Part shown: piece by piece, positions 41,592 to 50,704 of the stretch
How positions within the stretch are numbered: the stretch's first letter is position 1
Layout: the number at the start of each line of letters is the position of its first letter
Assembly: GCF_965118895.1 (NCBI RefSeq)
Contig: NZ_CBCPJJ010000002.1
Location: 186,001-250,000 of the forward strand
Direction: 5' to 3'
Source of the DNA: Rahnella inusitata_A
GTDB lineage: Bacteria > Pseudomonadota > Gammaproteobacteria > Enterobacterales > Enterobacteriaceae
Length of the DNA stretch: 64,000 nucleotides
Translations under genes and position numbers: made by a program
Notes under the pieces: generated by a model
Databases searched by the model: none
What the model was told of the DNA's origin: nothing
The model's input: only the letters and a program-made list of their open reading frames with translations

Positions 41592-42051
41592 CCCATTGAC
41601 TCACCAGCTCGCCATGCACATACAACTCCCTAGGCCGGTGTACCGGCACCGGTGGCGGGGGTTCGTCCAGTGGCGTCACGCTTAGCCTGTGGTCAACCTC
41701 TTTGACGATAGTGCGCTCGGTCAGTTGCAGGCTCATGCGCACGTCTTTGCTATCGGCACTGTTAATATCCGCCACGTAGGTGAAGCCGCGCTTCTTCCCT
41801 TCTTCGGTGGTCATAATGTCCGGCTGATGCTCACGCAGCCAGACGTTGACCGGCACAATCAGCAGGTTTAAATCACCGGTGTAATCGGTTACCACAATAT
41901 CCAGCGTATAGCGGTTCTCGAATGAAAGCGACGCGGCCAGCGTGGCGTTAATAACGCCGCCGTCCACAAACATGTGCAACATGTCCGGGTTATCACGCAG
42001 CAGCGGCACGGATTTAAAGAGCGCCTTTCTCAGGCTGGCGGGCTTCAACAT
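41584..42051 (-). CDS. R: Tail completion protein (gpR)
   Basis: 155 residues from MLKPASLRKALFKSVPLL, as P2 gpR. Conserved blocks are TLAASLSFENRYTLDIVVTD and REHQPDIMTTEEGKKRGFT; the end is LYVHGELVSQWDE. Fifteen further codons are open upstream inside lysC. It is expressed with S at the end of the lysis block. Confidence 0.95.
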   Translation of the reverse strand: MLKPASLRKALFKSVPLLRDNPDMLHMFVDGGVINATLAASLSFENRYTLDIVVTDYTGDLNLLIVPVNVWLREHQPDIMTTEEGKKRGFTYVADINSADSKDVRMSLQLTERTIVKEVDHRLSVTPLDEPPPPVPVHRPRELYVHGELVSQWDE

Positions 42052-42304
42052 TGTAGGACTCCTGACACTCTTTAACGGCTTCGACTTGCAGCGCACAGTT
42101 CACCAGCGCGCCCTCAAGTTGGCGATTGTCTTCGCCTAAGTCACCGTTGGTTTTCGGGCTGCTGGCCGGTATCGGGCAACTGCTGACTTTCGGACAGCCA
42201 ACGTAAATAATCGCCGGGGTTGGTAAATTCGGGTCGCGTGTGCAGCCGGACAACATCGTCAGGCAGAGCAGACTGATACCAGCGGCGCAGGGCTTCATTT
42301 TCAT
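42014..42304 (-). CDS. lysC: LysC, Rz1-like outer-membrane spanin lipoprotein
   Basis: 96 residues beginning inside lysB in another frame and running past its stop. The signal sequence ends in a lipobox (LTMLSGC), so the mature protein would be a small Pro-rich lipoprotein (PNLPTPAIIYVGCPKVSSC). It pairs with LysB to fuse the membranes at the last lysis step. Its stop overlaps the R start by 38 bases. Confidence 0.9.
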   Translation of the reverse strand: MKMKPCAAGISLLCLTMLSGCTRDPNLPTPAIIYVGCPKVSSCPIPASSPKTNGDLGEDNRQLEGALVNCALQVEAVKECQESYNVEARQPEKGAL

Positions 42305-42563
42305 TCAGTAACCTCGTGATGGTTTGATTACGACGGCTAGCAAGCTGACCCGCTGCGGTGACTTGCTGACGCAGCACCACCTGTGCCCGCTCGTTACGCT
42401 GACCGCTGGCTTGCAGTTCACTGATGGCCACCGCGTTGGCCGCAAGCGCCCCCTGCATTTGCGCAATGGTGCGGCTTGCCTCAGTGACCTTATTATTCGC
42501 CCATCGCCAACCGGCAAGGGATGCCACCAGTGAGAGCAGTAACGCGGCAATGATAAATTTCAT
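42141..42563 (-). CDS. lysB: LysB, Rz-like inner-membrane spanin
   Basis: 140 residues from MKFIIAALLLSLVASLAGWR, an N-terminal membrane anchor, followed by a periplasmic coiled coil (ASRTIAQMQGALAANAVAIS). It matches P2 LysB in length and place. It contains the start of lysC out of frame, the nested Rz/Rz1 arrangement. The frame continues upstream into K without a family match. Confidence 0.9.
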   Translation of the reverse strand: MKFIIAALLLSLVASLAGWRWANNKVTEASRTIAQMQGALAANAVAISELQASGQRNERAQVVLRQQVTAAGQLASRRNQTITRLLNENEALRRWYQSALPDDVVRLHTRPEFTNPGDYLRWLSESQQLPDTGQQPENQR

Positions 42564-43069
42564 GGCACCCCCTTCAGGCAGTGTTTCAGCTCGCGCGCGC
42601 GCCGGTTTTCCAGCCCCGTATTTTTCACGCCGTTGACATACACCCAGCGCGGAAGCTGCTGGCAGGCTTTCGCCCATTCACCAAGCCTGATGAAGTTGGC
42701 CAGCGTGGATTGACAGGCTGCGCCGGTGCCAACGTTAAACGCAAAACTGGCCACCGCGTCATATACCGGTCGCGGCATGGCCACCGGCATACACTTATCC
42801 ACGGCGCGTTCGGTCATGATGACGTCGGCGATCAGATTGCGGGCGGCGTCATGTTCGGTGATGTTATTTGCCGGTTTCACCCCCGCCGTGTGGCCGATAC
42901 CTGATGTCCATACGCCTGCGCTGCACTGGTAAGGACTCAGGCGACACCCCTCAAGGTCAGCAATCAGTGCCAGCCCCTCATCGGAGGTTTTTACATAACG
43001 GTAATCGGGCATCAGTGCGGCCAGAGCCAGCACTGCGGCCACGCTGCAACGCTTAACGATTGAGCTCAT
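42560..43069 (-). CDS. K: Endolysin K, GH24 lysozyme with signal-anchor N-terminus
   Basis: 169 residues. A weakly hydrophobic N-terminal segment (CSVAAVLALAALM, residues 8-20) is typical of a signal-anchor-release domain. The T4/P21-type active site is E40-x8-C49-x5-T55 (LEGCRLSPYQCSAGVWT), Cys replacing the usual Asp. GIGHT and FAFNVGTGA follow. It cleaves peptidoglycan after release from the membrane when the holin depolarises it. It overlaps both lysB (four bases) and the holin gene. Confidence 0.93.
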   Translation of the reverse strand: MSSIVKRCSVAAVLALAALMPDYRYVKTSDEGLALIADLEGCRLSPYQCSAGVWTSGIGHTAGVKPANNITEHDAARNLIADVIMTERAVDKCMPVAMPRPVYDAVASFAFNVGTGAACQSTLANFIRLGEWAKACQQLPRWVYVNGVKNTGLENRRARELKHCLKGVP

Positions 43070-43262
43070 CGAAAACCCTCCGACTCAGGCCGTTACGCTC
43101 CAGCAATTTGTAACTTTTGCGGCGGTAATACCAGTTAACAAAGAATGTCCCCACCGCAACCAGAGCCCCCACCAGAAACGCAATGTCCTGCGGGGTCAGC
43201 GCACCAATAAACGCCAGTGACATGGCAAGGCCGTAGGCAATCTGTGATGTGATTTTTTCCAT
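43053..43262 (-). CDS. Pinholin-like class II holin
   Basis: 69 residues from MEKITSQIAYGLAMSLAFIG, with two hydrophobic segments (about 9-27 and 33-50) and a basic tail (YYRRKSYKLLERNG). The MEKITS start is that of phage 21 S holins. P2 itself has gpY in this position. A pinholin fits the signal-anchor lysozyme next to it. Four open codons precede this start. Confidence 0.82.
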   Translation of the reverse strand: MEKITSQIAYGLAMSLAFIGALTPQDIAFLVGALVAVGTFFVNWYYRRKSYKLLERNGLSRRVFDELNR

Positions 43263-43264
43263 TT

Positions 43265-43468
43265 TCAGTCCCATAACTGGACGGTTTCAGATATCGGCGC
43301 GGCGTCAACGGCGGGCAAAATCACCACGGTGCCATGTGGCAAAATTTCGCCCAGCTCAGCCAGTCCGAGATTGGCAGCAAGCACGGACTCAACCACGCCG
43401 CCGGTGCGCCCGTAGTGGCGATAACACAGGGCGTCGAGCGTGTCGCCCTGCTGCGCGATAACCTGCAT
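43265..43468 (-). CDS. X: Tail protein X (LysM-like)
   Basis: 67 residues from MQVIAQQGDTLDALCYRHYG, as P2 gpX. The LysM-type fold probably lets it bind peptidoglycan or the tail tip. It starts on the L stop codon. Confidence 0.95.
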   Translation of the reverse strand: MQVIAQQGDTLDALCYRHYGRTGGVVESVLAANLGLAELGEILPHGTVVILPAVDAAPISETVQLWD

Positions 43469-43980
43469 CAGAGCTGGCTCACCATGCCGCGCGCCTGACC
43501 TTGCAGGCGGGAGACGTGCCAGCGCATATCGCGCCACTGGTCATCTACAGAAACCTCCAGCGCTTCGGCCTTTTTGTCCCCCTTCGCGCTGGCGTCATAG
43601 CTGCGGTAACGCTCATAAATCACGGCGGTAGTCATCGCACAGACCGCGCTCAAATAGTGGAAACACTTCACGCTTTCACCGTCGAGCTGTTCGGCGGGAA
43701 CCTCCGCCAGCGTTTTAAAACCCGCCTCAATCTGCGCATCGCGATAGGGATAAAGCTCGGCGTTCACCTCGGCCATCGCGGCCTTAATTGCGCGGCGAAA
43801 ACGCGCAGGCGTGACAACGTGGCCAAGCCGGATGTTTTCACTCACCAGCTCCGGGTCAACGTCAGGGAAAAAAAAGGTATTAGTGATAACCGGACTCACC
43901 ACCGCATCAGGCGGAATAACCAAGTTAGGGGGAATAACCACAGCGGATCGCGCCGGGGCGGTGGTCATAACAATGTCCAT
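43468..43980 (-). CDS. L: Head completion/stabilisation protein (gpL)
   Basis: 170 residues (P2 gpL 169). The family core is DASAKGDKKAEALEVSVDDQ, then WRDMRWHVSRLQ, and TNTFFFPD-like NTFFFPDVDPELVSE near residue 34. It stabilises the filled head. A Met at residue 5 is an alternative start. 96 bp separate it from M. Confidence 0.94.
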   Translation of the reverse strand: MDIVMTTAPARSAVVIPPNLVIPPDAVVSPVITNTFFFPDVDPELVSENIRLGHVVTPARFRRAIKAAMAEVNAELYPYRDAQIEAGFKTLAEVPAEQLDGESVKCFHYLSAVCAMTTAVIYERYRSYDASAKGDKKAEALEVSVDDQWRDMRWHVSRLQGQARGMVSQL

Positions 43981-44076
43981 TTCTTAAACCTCAAATAGGT
44001 GGACGGTGGACGCAGGCGTCAGACGAGGTAAAAACCTGCATCAGCCTGCGTGCCGTCCGGCGCGGGGCGCTTTCGG

Positions 44077-44847
44077 TTAACTGCCGGAGAGTGTGGTTTT
44101 GCGTGGGCGTCCACGCTTGGCCTGTGTCGCAGTAGGCTTTGCGGCATTGCCCGGACGTCCGCGCTTAGCCGGGGCGGCTTTAGGCTTCACAGCTTCGGGC
44201 GCTGGCCGCAATTCTCTCTCCAACCGTTCTATGTCTTTTTTCACACCGGCGGCGCTGTCGAGCTGCATGGCACGTTGCAGGTGAATCAGTGCCTGCTCAG
44301 GCTGGCCGTCATCACGCAAAACCTGACCGGTGATTTTGTGCAGCTTGGCGCGCACAGGGTCTGGCATATCAAACGGTAGCGTCATATCAATGGCGGTCAG
44401 CAGGTCATCAACGCTGACGGGCACACCGGCACTGCGGGCGCGCATTGCCGCCAGCGCAACATCTTCGGCAAACAGGTACGGCGCGGGGCGTTTGTTGTTA
44501 GGGACGGTCAGACCGTGTTTCAGCGCATAGCGCGCCATGTCAAATGACCCGCGAATGTCTCCGGCATCCAGCGACCACTGGAGCATGGTCATCAGAATGT
44601 CGTCCTGACTGCCCGCGTCGCTGGCCAGTACACCGGCGATCCACGGCGCATACGACGGCAACATGTCGCGCTTACGCCGGGCTTTGTCTTCCACGGAATA
44701 AATTGTTTTCAATATCTGGCGGTCTCCGCGCAGCTTCATCAGCATCTGGCCGTAGGGCAGTGCCGAACGCAGCGGATTACTCACCCGCTGCGACGAGGCT
44801 TTTTCAGCAGAGACCCGCATCATGTGACGCTGTGCGGGACTCAGCAT
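44077..44847 (-). CDS. M: Terminase endonuclease subunit (gpM)
   Basis: 256 residues (P2 gpM 247). MLSPAQRHMMRVSAEKA, LPSYAPWIAGVL and the C-terminal LHKITGQVLRDDGQPEQALI identify it. It cuts at cos with gpP. The last 45 residues are Lys/Ala/Pro-rich with two AKRGRP units, resembling AT-hook DNA-binding motifs. Confidence 0.94.
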   Translation of the reverse strand: MLSPAQRHMMRVSAEKASSQRVSNPLRSALPYGQMLMKLRGDRQILKTIYSVEDKARRKRDMLPSYAPWIAGVLASDAGSQDDILMTMLQWSLDAGDIRGSFDMARYALKHGLTVPNNKRPAPYLFAEDVALAAMRARSAGVPVSVDDLLTAIDMTLPFDMPDPVRAKLHKITGQVLRDDGQPEQALIHLQRAMQLDSAAGVKKDIERLERELRPAPEAVKPKAAPAKRGRPGNAAKPTATQAKRGRPRKTTLSGS

Positions 44848-44849
44848 GG

Positions 44850-45926
44850 TTATGCCTCGCTTTCTGTTTCGGCTGGGGTTTCTTCCGGGGTGAAATCACC
44901 TAGCTGGATGTTTTCAATCATCGCCGCGCAGCCGTAGTCCTCGACCACATAGTCAATTTTCAGTGACTCGTAGTTTTCGATGCGGTCACGGCGCGCCACT
45001 TCTTCAATATGGCGGCGGTGTGAGCTGTCCATGATGTAAATAGACAGGTTATCCAGACGGGTGATCAGCAGGGCATTGTCAGGGAAGTAGGGCACGCGAA
45101 CCGCAGGCAAATTACCGATGCGTTTCTGGCTGACGATGATGTCACCGGCCAGTTTTTCGGTGTTTTCCTGTGACTTGTTAATCAGCGGGAAATACTTATC
45201 GGAAAGCATTTTGCGGCCACACACGACAACCAGATTCGGATCTTCGGAGTGCCATGCATCCAGCAGAAAATCGGTGGCGTTGATAACGGCGGCGTCGATG
45301 TTTTCGAAGTCGCCATTCTTACCGATACGCACGGTGGCGGAGACCACTGCGCCGTCATCATCGGTGATTTTATCCATCACACGTTCGGCGGCTTCGTTGC
45401 GCATTTTTTGCAGCCAGCCCACCGCGATATCCTGCAACATCGGGTATTTGCTGCGGTCTGAGTCTGCCGCGCGGCTCACGCCGTTGAAACCGGCCATGAT
45501 GTAATCCAGCGCCTGACGTTTGGCGATAGCATCACGCAAACGGATCTGGAAGTCATGATAACGCGCCCACAGGTCTAGCGTGTTGTAACGGATATGGAAA
45601 TCGAAGTTCACCTGCTCGCATTTATATTTACGCGAGGTCAGCGACTGGAAATCAGCGGTTTTACGCTCTTTGTCGCCGTCGGTATTGGTGGTACTGGCAA
45701 TAGAGCCCGTCACGCCGAGGCCGATTTTTTCACCTTCCTGCTCATCCACCGGCACCATATTGATGCGGGTCAGAAACTCTGATGACTCCTGCACGGTAGT
45801 GATAAGGGTCTGCGTGACCGACGGCTCCACGCTGAATTTGTGGCTCAGGTCTTCCACGTCAACGCCGTTGAGTTCAGCCACGCGGGACAGGTAGGCATTG
45901 AATTTAAAGCGGGTATTCTTGCGCAT
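44850..45926 (-). CDS. N: Major capsid protein (gpN)
   Basis: 358 residues (P2 gpN 357). It has MRKNTRFKFNAYLSRVAELNGV at the start and RKYKCEQVNFDFHIRYNTLD in the body. The protein builds the T=7 head and is cleaved during maturation in P2. It lies two bases ahead of M and 45 bp behind O. Confidence 0.96.
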   Translation of the reverse strand: MRKNTRFKFNAYLSRVAELNGVDVEDLSHKFSVEPSVTQTLITTVQESSEFLTRINMVPVDEQEGEKIGLGVTGSIASTTNTDGDKERKTADFQSLTSRKYKCEQVNFDFHIRYNTLDLWARYHDFQIRLRDAIAKRQALDYIMAGFNGVSRAADSDRSKYPMLQDIAVGWLQKMRNEAAERVMDKITDDDGAVVSATVRIGKNGDFENIDAAVINATDFLLDAWHSEDPNLVVVCGRKMLSDKYFPLINKSQENTEKLAGDIIVSQKRIGNLPAVRVPYFPDNALLITRLDNLSIYIMDSSHRRHIEEVARRDRIENYESLKIDYVVEDYGCAAMIENIQLGDFTPEETPAETESEA

Positions 45927-45971
45927 ATTTCTCTCTTCTGTTTATCAGGAATTCAGGGATAACGCTGCCGG

Positions 45972-46817
45972 TCAGCAGTTGGTCATAAAGGTGCTGGCAC
46001 CATCGCCGCCGGGCGATACCGGACGCTTCGGCTGCTTAAAGCTTTCGGTATCGTCAAGAGACGATTGCAGGGAAGAAAGCGCCGTTTCGCTGGCAGTGAC
46101 CTGACCTTTCAGCGCGGTGATTTCCTGCTCCATAGCGCTGAAACGCTGAGCGGTGGCTTCGCCCGTGTTTTGCAGCTCTTCGGCGACGATGGTGATTGCT
46201 CCCTGCACGTCAGAAAAACGCGCGTCGTCGCTGGCCTGCTTTGCTTTAAACATCCCTTTGATTTTGCCTGTCAGGCTGGAAATCGCGCCGTCGGGCTGAT
46301 TTTCGAATACCAGCTGGGCAAGTGTGGCCACAGAGAACAAATCATCGGGGTGGTCTTTCTTACCGGCGAACGGGTTCACCTTGGCGCGGGCGCTGAATTC
46401 CAGCATTTCAGTGCCGAGGCTTGCCGGGTCATCTGTGACGGCCAGACCGACCAGATAGGCTTTACCGGTGTTGGCGAAATTCGGGCGAATTTCCATGGAG
46501 GTATAAATTTTCTGACCGGCTTTGACCATGGTAGCCAGCTCGTCAGTGGGGGTCATTTTGGCGAACAACGCCCATTTGCCATTGAGGATTGAATCATCAT
46601 CAATCAGCTCTTCTTTCAGCTCGACCACATCGCCAAGGCGTTTAAAATCGCCGTTTGGCATCAGCCCCCGGAAGTGCTCCAGATTGATGCGGCAACCGTA
46701 GACGCGCGGGTCAAATGACGCCGCCATTTGATGAATATCGTTGGCGTCGATTTCGCGTCCGTCGCAGGTGTCCCCCTCAACGCCGATACGAAACCATTGA
46801 GATACTTTCTTTGCCAT
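45972..46817 (-). CDS. O: Capsid scaffold and protease (gpO)
   Basis: 281 residues from MAKKVSQWFRIGVEGDTCDG (P2 gpO 284). The N-terminal part is a serine protease; the C-terminal half is a coiled scaffold (RFSAMEQEITALKGQVTASE). It guides head assembly and processes N, L and itself. It is the first gene of the O-to-S operon and divergent from P. Confidence 0.94.
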   Translation of the reverse strand: MAKKVSQWFRIGVEGDTCDGREIDANDIHQMAASFDPRVYGCRINLEHFRGLMPNGDFKRLGDVVELKEELIDDDSILNGKWALFAKMTPTDELATMVKAGQKIYTSMEIRPNFANTGKAYLVGLAVTDDPASLGTEMLEFSARAKVNPFAGKKDHPDDLFSVATLAQLVFENQPDGAISSLTGKIKGMFKAKQASDDARFSDVQGAITIVAEELQNTGEATAQRFSAMEQEITALKGQVTASETALSSLQSSLDDTESFKQPKRPVSPGGDGASTFMTNC

Positions 46818-46978
46818 TGTTCGCTGTCCTGTTTGGGTTGGGTTCGGACTTAGTTTCCCGACCAGACGCCACAACGGCCAGCGGTTGCCGTCTGACGATC
46901 TGTTACACAACAGGGGCTTAATGCGAGGGGGCGGGCGGTTGCGTAGCGTGACGCACATCCATTCAGCGGAGCGACACA
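46818..46978. promoter_or_regulatory. Divergent late promoter region between O and P
   Basis: 161 bp between divergent late genes. TGTTACACAACA at 46901-46912, centred about 55 bp ahead of a plausible P transcript start, resembles the Ogr site (TGTTGT-N12-ACAACA, spacing not matched). A second ACAAC...GTTG pair lies at 46871-46886. Exact sites are uncertain. Confidence 0.4.
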
Positions 46979-48748
46979 ATGAACGAGAACAACGCAGGAT
47001 TAATCAGCGATCCGCGCAGACAGGCGGCACTGCTTTACTGGCAGGGTTTTTCCGTCACGCAAATAGCGGAAATGCTAAGCCTGAAAAAACCCACAGTGCA
47101 AAGCTGGAAGCAGCGCGAGAAATGGGACGCCGTTGCCCCGATTTCACGCATTGAAACCAGCATTGAGGCGCGGGTCATCCAACTGGTAATGAAGAGTAAA
47201 AAAGAGGGGCAGGATTTTAAAGAAATCGACCTGCTAGGCCGACAGATTGAGCGCCTCGCAAGGGTTAACCGCTACATGTCCACCGGCAGCGAGGCGGATT
47301 TAAATCCCAACGTGGCCAACCGCAATAAAGGAGAACGTAAGAAGGTTGAGAAAAATGTTTTCTCTGACGAGGCGATCGCGAAACTCAGCGATATCTTTCT
47401 CGATGATGCGTTTGAATATCAGCGCGGCTGGCATCAGGCGGGTTTGCAGCATCGTATCCGCAATATTCTTAAATCCCGACAGATTGGCGCGACCTTCTTT
47501 TTTGCCCGCGAGGCGCTGCTTGATGCGCTGACCACAGGGCGTAATCAGATATTCATCTCGGCCAGTAAATCGCAGGCGCACGTCTTTAAAAATTACATCA
47601 TCGACTTTGCCCGGCAGGTGGACGTAGACCTTAAAGGCGATCCGATGCAGCTTTCAAACGGCGCGCGCCTGTTCTTTCTGGGGACAAATATCCGCACCGC
47701 GCAGAGCTACACCGGTAATCTTTATCTGGATGAATATTTTTGGATCCCGAAATTTCAGGAGCTGCGCAAGGTGGCCTCCGGGATGTCGCTGCATAAAAAA
47801 TGGCGTACCACGTATTTTTCCACGCCGTCGAGCCTAGCCCACAGCGCTTACCCGTTCTGGTCGGGAGAGCTCTTTAACAAAGGTCAGCGCGATAAAAGTA
47901 AGCGCATTCAGCTTGACCTCAGCCACAGCCATTTAGCCGCAGGGGTTAAATGTGACGACGGCCAGTGGCGGCAGATTGTCACCATAGATGATGCGCTGGC
48001 AGGTGGCTGCGACCTGTTCGACCTCGACCAGCTTTGTCTGGAATATGCGCCGTCGGAATATCAGAACCTGCTGATGTGCGAATTTGTCGATGATAAAGCG
48101 TCGGTATTTCCGTTCGAATCTTTGCAGAGCTGCATGGTGGACAGTCTGGAAGAATGGCCGGACTTTAATCCCTACGTTCATCATCCGTTTGATAATAATC
48201 CGGTGTGGATTGGTTACGACCCGTCGGAGGCGAACGGCGGCGACAGTGCCGGTTGCGTCGTCATCGCTCCACCGGAACAGCCGGGCGGCATATTCCGTAT
48301 TTTGGAGCGGCACCAGTGGCAGGGCATGGATTTTGATGCACAGGCTAAGGCCATTGAGGCACTGACGGAAAAATATAACGTCGAGTACATCGGCATTGAC
48401 GCAACCACCGTAGGGCAGGGTGTTTACCAGCTCGTCAGGCAGTTTTATCCGGCTGCGCGCGAAATTAAATACACGCCGGAAATCAAAACCGAAATGGTGC
48501 TAAAAGCCAAAAACACCATCCATCGCGGGTGCCTGCAATATGACGCCGGACACACCGATATCACCGCCTCTTTTATGGCCATTCAAAAAACAATGACCGC
48601 CAGCGGTGCTAAATCAACCTTCCGAGCCAGCCGCAGTGAAGAAGCCAGTCACGCCGACGTTGCGTGGGCAACCATGCACGTATTAATCAACGAGCCGCTG
48701 ACAGCCGCCTCCGGCAGGCAAATGAAATCCACATTGGTGATGTACTGA
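46979..48748 (+). CDS. P: Terminase large ATPase subunit (gpP)
   Basis: 589 residues (P2 gpP 590). An N-terminal helix-turn-helix (VTQIAEMLSLKKPTVQSWKQ, about 23-42) is followed by the ATPase domain (SRQIGATFFFAREALLDALT; YLDEYFWIP) and the nuclease-fold region (WIGYDPSEANGGDSAGCVV). It packages DNA into heads from cos. It overlaps nothing and is followed one base later by Q. Confidence 0.96.
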   Translation: MNENNAGLISDPRRQAALLYWQGFSVTQIAEMLSLKKPTVQSWKQREKWDAVAPISRIETSIEARVIQLVMKSKKEGQDFKEIDLLGRQIERLARVNRYMSTGSEADLNPNVANRNKGERKKVEKNVFSDEAIAKLSDIFLDDAFEYQRGWHQAGLQHRIRNILKSRQIGATFFFAREALLDALTTGRNQIFISASKSQAHVFKNYIIDFARQVDVDLKGDPMQLSNGARLFFLGTNIRTAQSYTGNLYLDEYFWIPKFQELRKVASGMSLHKKWRTTYFSTPSSLAHSAYPFWSGELFNKGQRDKSKRIQLDLSHSHLAAGVKCDDGQWRQIVTIDDALAGGCDLFDLDQLCLEYAPSEYQNLLMCEFVDDKASVFPFESLQSCMVDSLEEWPDFNPYVHHPFDNNPVWIGYDPSEANGGDSAGCVVIAPPEQPGGIFRILERHQWQGMDFDAQAKAIEALTEKYNVEYIGIDATTVGQGVYQLVRQFYPAAREIKYTPEIKTEMVLKAKNTIHRGCLQYDAGHTDITASFMAIQKTMTASGAKSTFRASRSEEASHADVAWATMHVLINEPLTAASGRQMKSTLVMY

Positions 48749-48749
48749 T

Positions 48750-49760
48750 ATGAGCAAAAGAAACCGCAGGGCAAAAAAACTGACAGCGAAAAATGATACG
48801 CAGAAAAGCGAGATGTTTCGCTTTGACGAACCGGCCACGGTAATGGACAGGCGCGACATTCTTAACTATCTGGAGTGTATGAGTAACGGGAAGTGGTACG
48901 AACCGCCGGTGACATTCTCCGGGCTGGCTAAAAGTTTCCGCGCCGCCGTGCATCACAGTTCGCCGATGTACGTTAAGCGCAACATTCTGGCCAGCACGTT
49001 CATCCCGCACCCAATGCTTTCACAGCAGCAATTTAGCCGTTATGCGCTTGATTACATTGTTTTTGGTAACGCATTTATTGAAAAACGTATGAGCGTGACC
49101 GGCAAGCTGCTCAAACTTGAGACCTCACCGGCCAAATACACCCGCCGAGGCGTTGAAGGTGATGTCTATTGGTTTGTGGAGGACATGACTACCCCGCACA
49201 CATTCGACCAAGGGAGCGTGTTCCATCTGCAAGAGCCGGACATTAATCAGGAGCTCTACGGCCTACCAGAATACCTCAGCGCGTTAAATAGCGCGTGGCT
49301 CAATGAATCAGCCACACTGTATCGCCGCAAGTATTTTCTCAACGGGGCTCACGCGGGCTATGTCATGTACGTGACCGACCCGGCGCAAAACTCTCAGGAC
49401 GTTACCGCACTGCGCGACATGATGACCAAATCTAAGGGCTCAGGTAATTTTAAAAATATTTTCTACCATGCGCCCGGCGGGAAAGCCGACGCCATTAAAA
49501 TCATCCCGCTCAGTGAGGTGGCCACGAAAGATGATTTCTTTAACATCAAGAACGCAACACGCGACGACCTGCTCAGCGCGCACCGGGTGCCACCGCAGAT
49601 GATGGGTATTATCCCGAACAACACCGGAGGGTTTGGGGATGTTGAGAAAGCGGCAAAGGTTTTTGTGCGTAATGAGCTGGTTCCCTTGCAGGAACGTATG
49701 AAAGAGTTAAACGAGTGGGCAGGAAAAAAGGTGGTGCGGTTCACTGAATACGAGCTGTAA
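48750..49760 (+). CDS. Q: Portal protein (gpQ)
   Basis: 336 residues (P2 gpQ 344). The family features are YALDYIVFGNAFIEKRMSVTG, NQELYGLPEYLSALNSAWLN and LLSAHRVPPQMMGIIPNNTGGFG. It forms the dodecameric vertex ring through which DNA enters. It is co-transcribed with P. Confidence 0.96.
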   Translation: MSKRNRRAKKLTAKNDTQKSEMFRFDEPATVMDRRDILNYLECMSNGKWYEPPVTFSGLAKSFRAAVHHSSPMYVKRNILASTFIPHPMLSQQQFSRYALDYIVFGNAFIEKRMSVTGKLLKLETSPAKYTRRGVEGDVYWFVEDMTTPHTFDQGSVFHLQEPDINQELYGLPEYLSALNSAWLNESATLYRRKYFLNGAHAGYVMYVTDPAQNSQDVTALRDMMTKSKGSGNFKNIFYHAPGGKADAIKIIPLSEVATKDDFFNIKNATRDDLLSAHRVPPQMMGIIPNNTGGFGDVEKAAKVFVRNELVPLQERMKELNEWAGKKVVRFTEYEL

Positions 49761-49775
49761 GCACTGTCCTGCCAG

Positions 49776-49805
49776 ATAATGCTGCCGAAATATTGGCAGC
49801 ATTAT
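49776..49805 (+). terminator. Terminator-like hairpin after Q
   Basis: Perfect 11-bp stem ATAATGCTGCC / GGCAGCATTAT, 8-nt loop, no T-run, 15 bp after the Q stop. The remaining 100 bp up to the next gene show nothing else. Confidence 0.6.
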
Positions 49806-49906
49806 CATGCGCTAAAAGCCGTATAAAAGCGCCGAATCTGACATTATTCAAGCGATGCATCCAGCCATTAAGAAGGGATGGAGTGGTGCCATCTCCCTCA
49901 AGATTA

Positions 49907-50464
49907 TTAAAGTTTTTTCTGAGAGTTATCTGACGAATCGTAAAGATATGAGATATTGTAAATCGATCTGTATTTTAACTTAATCGTGAACGCATTATGT
50001 TTGCCAATTAATACTTTGAAAAACTCTTCATATGTGCTTTTGCACTGAGATAATGAAGATGCCCCCGTGCTGACTGTAAGAAGAGTGTTCATTTCATCCA
50101 GCGATACCGAATCACCTTTCCTTGGGTTGCCATAAGCAAAACAGTCTTTATTGAAGCCCAAATAACTAACAACCTGTACTAAGGCAGACGAGTTATCGCC
50201 CTCAACTTGCCTACCATTGAGGAAATACTCAACATTTTCAATATATCCTTTTCCCATACCCGCGTTGTAAAGATAAAAACCATACTCTTTCTTACCCGGT
50301 TCAACGGTTGGCACAAGGGTAATGTAAGGTTGAACTGAAATCTCGTAATAATTTTTTTGCATCCAGCCCATATACACCGAAAGACCCAGCGCACAGAGCG
50401 CAATGAAGACACCACACCCCGCGACAATCAGGCTGGTTATTGCAAGCCGATCACTACTCTCCAT
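49907..50464 (-). CDS. Single-pass membrane protein, cargo between Q and cos
   Basis: 185 residues, not recognised. One N-terminal membrane helix (SLIVAGCGVFIALCALGLSV, residues 11-30), then a soluble domain starting ISVQPYITLVPTVEPGKKEY, which looks beta-rich and holds a few cysteines. It is on the strand opposite P-Q and AT-rich compared with them. It lies between the portal gene and cos, outside the P2 gene set, which suggests cargo expressed from its own promoter in the 240 bp before cos. A surface exclusion or defence role is possible but unsupported by domain evidence. Confidence 0.75.
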   Translation of the reverse strand: MESSDRLAITSLIVAGCGVFIALCALGLSVYMGWMQKNYYEISVQPYITLVPTVEPGKKEYGFYLYNAGMGKGYIENVEYFLNGRQVEGDNSSALVQVVSYLGFNKDCFAYGNPRKGDSVSLDEMNTLLTVSTGASSLSQCKSTYEEFFKVLIGKHNAFTIKLKYRSIYNISYLYDSSDNSQKKL

Positions 50465-50704
50465 CTTATTCTCCTTTTGTTTAGAACCTTTGACCTGCTC
50501 CCCTTAAATTAACATACCGCACTGTAAGGAACATCCGCTACAGGCACAAAACCTACTGTCAGACTAGGTATAACCCTGAGCTAAAAAAATGTCCGAATGC
50601 TCCAGAGTTAGCAAGGTCACGAGTACCGCTGTATGAAACTCTCCACATGCCTAACCGGCGCGCTCAGGCACGAGAATGAATATTAAAAAGTGGGTATGCG
50701 CGCA

